From Cyclina sinensis (Eukaryota; Mollusca; Bivalvia; Venerida; Veneridae): a stretch of 64,000 bases of DNA. The first letter of the stretch is position 1, and each line of letters opens with the position of its first letter. The stretch lies in the NCBI GenBank assembly GCA_012932295.1, contig JAAONU010000001.1:59493693-59557692 (forward strand). Reading direction: 5' to 3'. Position numbers and translations under genes: made by a program. Below are positions 56,456-64,000 of the stretch, one piece after another. The notes under the pieces are model-generated. The model did not search any database. It was not told where the DNA came from and saw only the letters and a list, made by a program, of their open reading frames with translations.

Positions 56456-58440
56456 AAAAGACTCACCATGGGTACATATTTGTGAAATTATTATGAAACT
56501 GGGCCGGTGGTTTCTGGGGAGAAGAATTTCGAAGTTTTTCTTTTGGTACTTGCATGGCATTCAGAGTTCTTTATCAAGCCATTAAGTTTTAAGGAATTTG
56601 AAAAAGGAACTAGATGCTGTTTACCAGGATGAAAACATACCTCTCCACCACCACTGCTCCAGCTACAGAACCAGAAAAATATGAAAATGCATAACTAATT
56701 TGCCCCTAGCACCTGTTTGCCGGAGCCAGCTTGTAGCTGTGTAGTGTAGGGGTCATATACTGTCAATGACCAACCTGCCCATTAAGTTTGAAGAGCCTAG
56801 ACCCAACCATTTTCAAGTCATTAGTCTGAAATCATGTGTTACAGTTGCTGGGACCCTGACCTTTCACCTAGTAACCTCAAAATCTACAGCAGTCATCTAC
56901 TGATAATGACCAACTTTCCCATCAAGTTTAAGATGCTTAGGCCTAAGAATTCTCTAGTTATTAACTGGAAACCCTTTTGCATGTCAATGTCACTGTGACG
57001 TTTCACCTACCTCCCCTTTAAACAACAGTAGTCATCAACTTGTCATGACCAACCTGCCTATGAAGTTTGTGAAAACTGAGTAACTTATAACTATCTACAC
57101 TCAACATCCGTGAACCACTATGTAGTCCAAATGGCATATACATGATTAAAATTATGCAAAAAAAAGGAGGTTTTCAGGCCCTAGTGAATCTTTAACTAAG
57201 GGATCTAAAAATGTATATGGGCAAACTATGCACATCATGAACAATGTGTAATGAAAGTTTCAAAGTTTTATGTTTTGTGCTTCAAAAGTCAAGGAGTGGA
57301 AACCAGTTTCAAAGTTCTGGGCTCTGTGTCCTTGACCTTTGATCTACTGAGCCTAAAATAAACAAGGGTCATCAGCACATCACAAGCAATATGTGTAGAA
57401 AATATGAGATTCTAGATTGTGTGGTTTTCAAGTTACAGAGTGGAAATCCTGTTGGTACTATTGGCTCTTTTGACCTTAACCTTTGATCTACTGACCTCAA
57501 ATGTATGAGTTCGTCTGCTCATCATGAACAATGTATGAAAAAAGTTTGATGAGTTTCGGTTGTGTGTTTCTCAAGTAACGATGCATAAAATCCGAGTGCA
57601 GACATGGCAAAATTCAGCTAGTCAGGGGCAATAACTGTGGTAAAGATTACTAGACCAGAGTATACCAATGACATGCTCTTTACAACAATCATTCATATGA
57701 AGTTTGGTCCAGTAGTGCAAGAGAAGTAATGCAAACATTGTCAAATTAGCTACATCAAGGGCAATAACTGTGGCAGAAATCAGAGAACTAGAAACTGCCA
57801 TGGACATAAGCAAGTACTCTCAACAATCATTCATGTGAATTTTGGTTTAAATGCATCTTGTAGTAGAGGAAAAGTAATGCAAATATCATCAAATTAAATG
57901 CAGCAAGGTTGATAACTCTTGGTTAATCAAGTTAAGTACAGTCCATGTGTATAATGAAACCTGCTTGTTCTGTTCTGTATACATTTGGGGGCACTTATAA
58001 ACCCAAAAAGCAACATATTAAATTCACATTGAAAATCACCATGCCTGTACTGTAGAAAACCTTCAAAACAAGAAAGTCCCATAACTCAGCCAAAAGTCTG
58101 AGGGAGTGTTAAGCCCTGAAGATATGCAAAACTAGGCTTGACAAAGATCACTCCCTTTGGTTAAAATCCATCAACTGGTTTTAGAGGAGTAGCGCAGATA
58201 AACTTTGTGACATCCAGGTATCCAGCAAAATATCAAAATGTCTTCCTCCCACAATGTGAGGGGAGTCTGTTAATAACTGAGGAATATTCCCATGAAGTTT
58301 TGTTCAAATTTGCCCAGTGGCTTAGAAGGAGATGTCAACTGAAAGGAAAATGTTGACGACAGACAACTGACAATGGATGACAGAGAGTCAACCATCCTAA
58401 CAGCTCAATCTTGAGCACTTGTGCTCAGGTAAGCTAAAAT
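56456..58440 (+). repeat. Diverged repeat units ending in a 3' element hairpin
   Basis: Mosaic of old units: GACCAACCTGCCCATTAAGTTT / GACCTTTCACCTAGTAACC type (56750-57080), CTTGACCTTTGATCTACTGA type (57250-57560), CAAGGGCAATAACTGTGG type with a ~150-bp period (57610-57930). It ends with GTTGACGACAGACAACTGAC and a hairpin AGCTCAATCTTGAGCACTTGTGCTCAGGTAAGCT (58402-58435), the 3' end of an AAGAGGGCC-family element whose 5' end is not found. Confidence 0.6.
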
Positions 58441-60534
58441 ATATGAATTTTCAAGTTAAATAATATTTTATCATAATTCATATCAACTTTTTTTATTCAA
58501 GTACTCCTGAGGGGTGAACTTTTTTCCTGGACATGTACCTGAAGATCTCTCTTTTTATTTAACTTGCCAGTTTAGCACTGCAGTACTCCTCCAAGTTTGC
58601 TATCAATCCTGAAATAACTCATTTAGAAATAATCAACACATCTCACTTTCTAACAATAGCATCCATTCATTTACATCATTTAAGAAAAAAAAAAAAAAAC
58701 AACAACAAAAAAACAAAAAACTTTAGGGATAGTTTCTGATTTTCTTTCTTTCTACATCAAAGACCAACAAAGAAACAGAATTTAGTTTAATGGCACAGAT
58801 ATAAACAAAGTATCTCCTTGGCATTTAGGATTTTATCTGAACCATTACTTGGTGTCACTTCTGTAAATGCCAAATCCATCATCCCCTCTTTCCTCTGGTA
58901 CTTTAGGAAACATACAAATTTTTGCCTCCTATTCTCTGTACTTTCCGAAACATGGTAAATTTTTAGTATGAGATTACACCATTTATTATCTAAACAACAT
59001 TCATTTCTTCCCTGTGCCTAAATGTCAGCATATTGACTGTCTAAGAAAAGAACAGATATTTCTTGTGCAGTAGTAATTTAACAAAATATAGAAGCATAAC
59101 ACCCAAAGTTAAATCTCAAATGAGGCAGTCATTATTGGTTTCGTATCTGCAACTTTGCACAGTGACTGATATTCATTGTTAAAACCAGTATCCCAGTGTT
59201 TTTTATAACTTTATTGTGTTCAAAGCAAAGATTTGCTACACCTTCAACAGAAGCCCAATTGGCTTTATCTTTAGTAAGCATGAACTAAGGAAACAAAATT
59301 TCTTTCATTTTAATTACTTTTACTTTGTACTTATTTTTTGGCAAATCTTATCATGTTTTTCTAATCATCTTTTTGACCTATTATTACTGTAAGTAAAATT
59401 TAGATATTCTTAAAGTACAAAAATGCATTGTTTTTTGACTGATACAAATAGACGCCCTCTGTTATATGTACAGTTGGATTTTGTAACTTTCACAACTGAA
59501 AGGCTTTCTTCTAAATGACTATGAAATGTTGAATGGGAAAGTTAATTGTGTGTTGTGAATTAAAATATTTTGGAAGCAAATTAAGCATTTTCATTTCAAG
59601 ATTGTGACCATAATTTCCAACTAAGAAGTAAATTTGAAGGAAAAGATTTATTTTGTGCAAGTCTTTTTTTACTCACCACCCAAATCAAACAAAACAAGAA
59701 CTTATACTTTATAATCTAAGATTCATTAAAAAACTAGACGGAACAAAGAACTAGTGTGCATTCAAATAGAGACAGCCAAAGGTCATACTTACATAAAATA
59801 GCAGTACATTAACAATCATAAATATTTACTATTCTGTTAGCACGTCAGATAGAATGATGCGTGGATCAAAGCAAACTTGTAGGAAAAAAGGTACAAATGT
59901 ATACCCTGAAGCCTTGAAGCAATCATTCTGTGTATGTGTTCTTAGTTTTAATCCATAGCTTTCTGGTAATAATTTTGCCACTTATTTCTTAATTAGAGCC
60001 CAGACTATTACAAACAAATCTGCCTCTTCTTACCAAATATTACTGCTTGGTTGATTTGGTCTGAGTAAATTATTAGAAAATGCAAGAAAAAAATAAAAAA
60101 GGGATGCTACTAATGTAAACCATAATTAATAAGCAATCTCTTTTACATGAGAAATAGGTTTCATTACATAAAAGAAAATCTAAGTGAAATAAAAAGAATG
60201 AATCTGAACAAATTTAGGCAAAGCAATTAGACACGATGCCAAGATATTTGCAAAAGAATGTTCTTTACCACAGAAGTGCTGTTAATATGTCAATAAAATG
60301 TCGATAATTTCTGATATGAATTAAATGAATCTAAGATATAAAAGCAAATTAAGGAAAGCAAACTAAGAAATATAATCACAACTGATGCCAAGTTAAGAAA
60401 ATATGCGTTCTATTTGTATGAACGGTTTTCAACCAGGACACCATGATAGAAGGAGTTGCACACAATAGATGGGACATTATTATGAATGATTATTCTTGAC
60501 CATAAGAATTAATTTTCAACCTTCAAAATAATGA
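58441..60534. other. AT-rich stretch, no gene seen
   Basis: Only a poly-A / ACA-rich run at 58683-58720 stands out. Confidence 0.5.
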
Positions 60535-60840
60535 TCAATCCTACTAAACAATGTTCAAACCTTAAAAAATAGTGTTCAAACCTTAGAACAAATGTTCAAA
60601 CCTTAGAAATAATGTTCAAACCTTAGAAATATTATTCACTCTGAATGAATAATGTTTAAACCTTAAAAATAGTACTCAACCTTAGAAAAAATTTGTCCAA
60701 ATTTCTTAGAAATAATGTTCAATCCTAAGAAATAATGATAAATTCTAAGAAACAAAGAAAATCTTAGAAATAATGTTCAGTCATAAGAAATACTGTTTTA
60801 ATCTTAAGGATGACATCAGAATTTTAGAAATATTCTTCAA
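60535..60840 (+). repeat. ~20-bp minisatellite (AATGTTCAAACCTTAGAAAT)
   Basis: About a dozen units from 60535 to 60840, near-perfect in the first 110 bp and degenerate afterwards. Confidence 0.85.
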
Positions 60841-63113
60841 ACTGTTACAATCTTGCTGACATGAAAAAGCTGTAAGAATTTTTTACTAAGATTACAATCA
60901 AACAGTGTAACAAATCACATCAGAACTTTCAACAATGTAAAGTTTTTATTTTAGGTATATTTGTTTAAATGGCTCTTATGAACTTATTGAACATCACCTT
61001 TACTTCTATTTTTAAGATACTTTTGATCACAAAGCCACTCTAACTCAGTCTGTTAGATTACAAAATTTGTAAGTATTAAAACTAAGTTTCACTGAACTAC
61101 GTCAATCCAAAAAGACCTATAATCATATGCAATCCTATTGCAAACTCTTAAGACACAAATACTAGAACTGTTTGCATTCAAACAAATTAAACTAAAATAT
61201 TAAATATGAATGCATGGCACTGAAGAACCATTTACATAAATTTATGAAAGGCTGTAGCTTGGTAAAGAAACATTATGCTGGTGCCTATTTGTTAAAACAT
61301 ACTTGGATGTGTTTTCTTAGAAAAAAGTTATTTCATATTACATATACATCTATAGCTCATCAACTAGGCTTCTTGTATAAATTCAAGCAGTTGCATGATT
61401 AATGTCTTTCAAATATATATATATCTCATTAAAACAGCACTCACAATATCCTTAATACTCTATTTTTACCAAAAAAAAGAAGAGAAAAATAAGCATTTCA
61501 TCATTAAACTATATGATCTATCAATCTAATACCTGACTTACCTTCATAATCTGACATGGAGATATCCCTATATGTAAGTTCCTTCGTTCCCTTTTAGTCA
61601 CAAGAAATAGCCCTTTTGCTTTCTGCTAAATTTCAGAATACAAGCAGGAAAAAAGTCCTTTTGTATTTTTTTCTAAAAGGTAAGGCTCCAGGAAAGTTAT
61701 CCCGCACTGCAGTTCAACACTTCTCTGCAACTGCTCTTTTGCAGGCACGGAATTCCTACAGCAAACACATAAAACAATTAACAATCCACACAAAGTATTG
61801 TGTATACACCAGACTGTTAAATCATAAAAACTGAAATCTGATACAAAGTTTTCTTTCAAAATTTAAAAGCTGCATCATTTCACCACCTCATTAAAAGTGA
61901 GTCACTTGCTGATATAAAGCATTTAGTGTTACATTTCACTCTTCATAATCTATCACATATTGCATATCCAGAATGAAACAATTCCTTATTATTCAAAGTT
62001 AAAATAATTCAACTGTAAACATTATAAATAATACAAATTATAGACAACAAATATTGAACACAAACTACATAAAATTGTCCAATATCATGATATCAAATAT
62101 TGTCATAAAATTTAATTTTTTTTCCTTTTTGCAATTGGCAGATTTCAAATTCAATATTTTCCCATGAAATTATCTTCTTCAATTGTTCTAGGCAGTAAAA
62201 CAATAGATCTCCTCTGCTGAGAATAACAGCTTGAATATATTTATAATGTCAAAGATACAAAAATAATATCCTTTGGTGAAAGAGAGCTTTTTTCCACTGT
62301 GGTAAGCATTATTGCAAGGATAGAAATTTTGCCAGAATGGTATCCTAGCTCAAAACCAGATAGTATTTTATGCTTTTCTATCTGAATTGATCTTTCCCAA
62401 TTTTTTGGGGGAGGTAAAAAAAGTCTTATAGTTCTAACTCTTCAAATTGGAGATACTCTTCAATTCAAAGATAAAATCATTACAATTCAGGGTGCCTGTC
62501 TTCCAGCAGAAATTTAGTAGTGATTTTCTTAAATTTTATGAACAAGATAAAGGGAGCAAGGAAGTGTTTAACTGATACCGAAGCTGCTATAACAGATAGA
62601 ATTCCAATTTCACACACTGAAGTATCTTTTCATGTTTTAAAGTGTTGTCAATATGGAAGCAAAAAATAAGTCCATGAATTTGCAGCAGAAGTGAAACAAG
62701 CGATTCTGCTAATGATGGAAACCACATGTGAATACACTGACAGGCAACAAAACACATTGGTATGTAATGTGGATTTTTGAAACATGAGCACCTACAGCAA
62801 ATGCCAATACGAACTTATTTTGACATGAAACAAGTATTAAAAATGTTGGTCCTTGAAAAGGTCATAATGGAAGTCATGGTCATATGAAGAAAATGTGATT
62901 AAAATTAAGTATCTGTATAGAAGAAGTAATTTACTGGTCAAATCCAACAACAATATTTATTTTCTACAAAAGTCATATACAACCAAAAAAAGTTATGATA
63001 AACATTGGTGTATGGGCAGATAATTATTGAAAGGGGCTTCATGGTTTACTGTAGTGACTATTGACAGTGAATGTCATTTGGATGAAAATTTAATCTTTTA
63101 TCCATAAAAATAA
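60841..63113. other. AT-rich stretch, no gene seen
   Basis: Frames at 61214, 61616 (plus) and 61626 (minus) are short and featureless. No repeat structure recognised. Confidence 0.5.
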
Positions 63114-63114
63114 A

Positions 63115-63500
63115 CAGTCATTCAGATTAACATTTGAGACTTGGTAGCCAGCTGGGCTACCAGACGAAAATATTTGGTGGCCCAGCATCAAACTTGGTCG
63201 CCCAGCTTTTATAAATGGTCCCATTATACAATGTATTATTTGAATTGTATTATATGAATCACCACACATGTTGAATTAGTAAAGGGAGCAAATCAACAGA
63301 AACAATATTTTGGTTCAGAATGGGATGTCTGGCTTTTAACCCATTATCTGTGCATCCGCAATAAATCATTTCTATGATAAACAAAATGTGTTTGGCTCAG
63401 AAAACACTCACTGGCTGGGCTACCAGCTGATAAATTTCACTTGCCCAACTGAATTTTTGGTTGCGTTGGGCGACTGGGCGACCACTAATCTGAATCACTG
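63115..63500. repeat. Fold-back region with GCCCAGC/GGGCTACCAG motifs
   Basis: The ends CAGTCATTCAGATTA (63115) and TAATCTGAATCACTG (63486) are inverse with one mismatch, and both are followed inward by related GGTAGCCAGCTGGGC / GCCCAGTCGCCCA sequence. Repeated CTGGGCTACCAG occurs at 63151 and 63416. Translations on either strand give broken LVAQ/WAT-like strings with stops, so either a short MITE or a degraded repeated exon. Confidence 0.4.
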
Positions 63501-64000
63501 ATAAAACAGTCAAATTAAACCACAGCGTAGTCTCTATAACAGGTTCTAAATTACAGTAAACAGTAACCTAGTCATGAACTAAGTCCTAGCAAGAATATCA
63601 TAAACTTTCTGTTAATAAACTAAGCATGTGTATTTACACTAAAACAAATCAAAGTCTAGTTAAGGACAATGTACTTTTTAGATGACTTTTTGCCTCCAGC
63701 TAAGACAGTTATTAACAAGAGTGTAGGAGTCAATAAAATCAACTTGCAACAGGCATCTGTGGCTTTGTAACATGCAGGTGGATTCTATTATTTAAACAGA
63801 ACACTGATACAAATTTTGCACTATCATCTGCAGAAGGTATCCCTGCTAATTAACACTGACATTTGTTTCACTTTGACATCCTCATCTCTTATGTTCCATT
63901 CAGCACAAACAGCAAACAGTAAACTTAAAGAATCTTTGTCATAAAACCCTTAACCACTTAAAGGTCATGTGACACGACTATAGCAACTTTGTCTATTCAA
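63501..64000. other. No gene seen
   Basis: Plain sequence to the end of the window; nothing recognised. Confidence 0.45.

Overview
The window is AT-rich animal DNA and reads as repeat-dominated intergenic or intronic sequence. I recognise no exon of a conserved host gene. It looks like a bivalve mollusc. The evidence is the dense set of non-autonomous elements built from tandem units of about 145-170 bp (opening 'AAGAGGGCCATGATGGCCC', full of 'GACCTTGACC', 'GACCCCNGGG' and 'GGTCAAGGTCA' strings), (GACGGAC)n tracts and tRNA-derived SINEs. A venerid-type clam is my guess; the genus is not established from sequence.

Layout. Positions 459-14317 hold a multi-copy segment: copy A (988-7595), copy B (7672-11117) and partial copy C (11117-14317), plus an inverted arm at 459-988. 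Each copy carries different later insertions, so the copies act as empty-site controls for one another. Copy A has two AAGAGGGCC elements (1198-3165, 4329-6311). Copy B has a 150-bp tRNA-bearing SINE-like insert (8830-8979) and a CCGGT-type element (9330-10653). Copy C has a complete mariner (11648-13505) whose transposase is split by a 185-bp GT-AG intron. From 15 kb to 30 kb there are more elements of the same architecture (15001-15598, 17881-19353, 22229-24278, 29362-30110 on the minus strand), a 430-bp MITE-like element (19835-20264), a tRNA-derived SINE with a 10-bp target duplication (28424-28714), and a promoter-like CpG-containing patch (16558-17096).

From 35 to 48.6 kb: an AAGAGGGCC element (35138-37588) is split by a 962-bp element of palindromic GTTTACG/CGTAAAC units with TIRs and a 6-bp target duplication. 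A 35-bp minisatellite lies at 39540-41300. A 94-bp fragment of the GTTTACG element lies at 44407-44500. At 45002-47819 there is a compact LTR element: two 870-bp direct repeats that I read as identical flank a single minus-strand ORF of 301 codons with two homologous zinc-knuckle pairs and a central coiled coil. Positions 53.3-58.4 kb hold nested and tandem elements of the first superfamily. The final 5.5 kb and several stretches between are AT-rich DNA in which I see no gene.

The only convincing protein-coding sequences are the mariner transposase and the gag-like ORF. The candidates for something new are the gag-only LTR element, the GTTTACG palindrome-array element, the intron-bearing mariner, and the common architecture (5' subterminal motif, tandem core, GACGGAC tract, 3' hairpin that repeats the 5' motif) shared by at least six sequence-unrelated families, which resembles non-autonomous Helentron/DINE-type elements.
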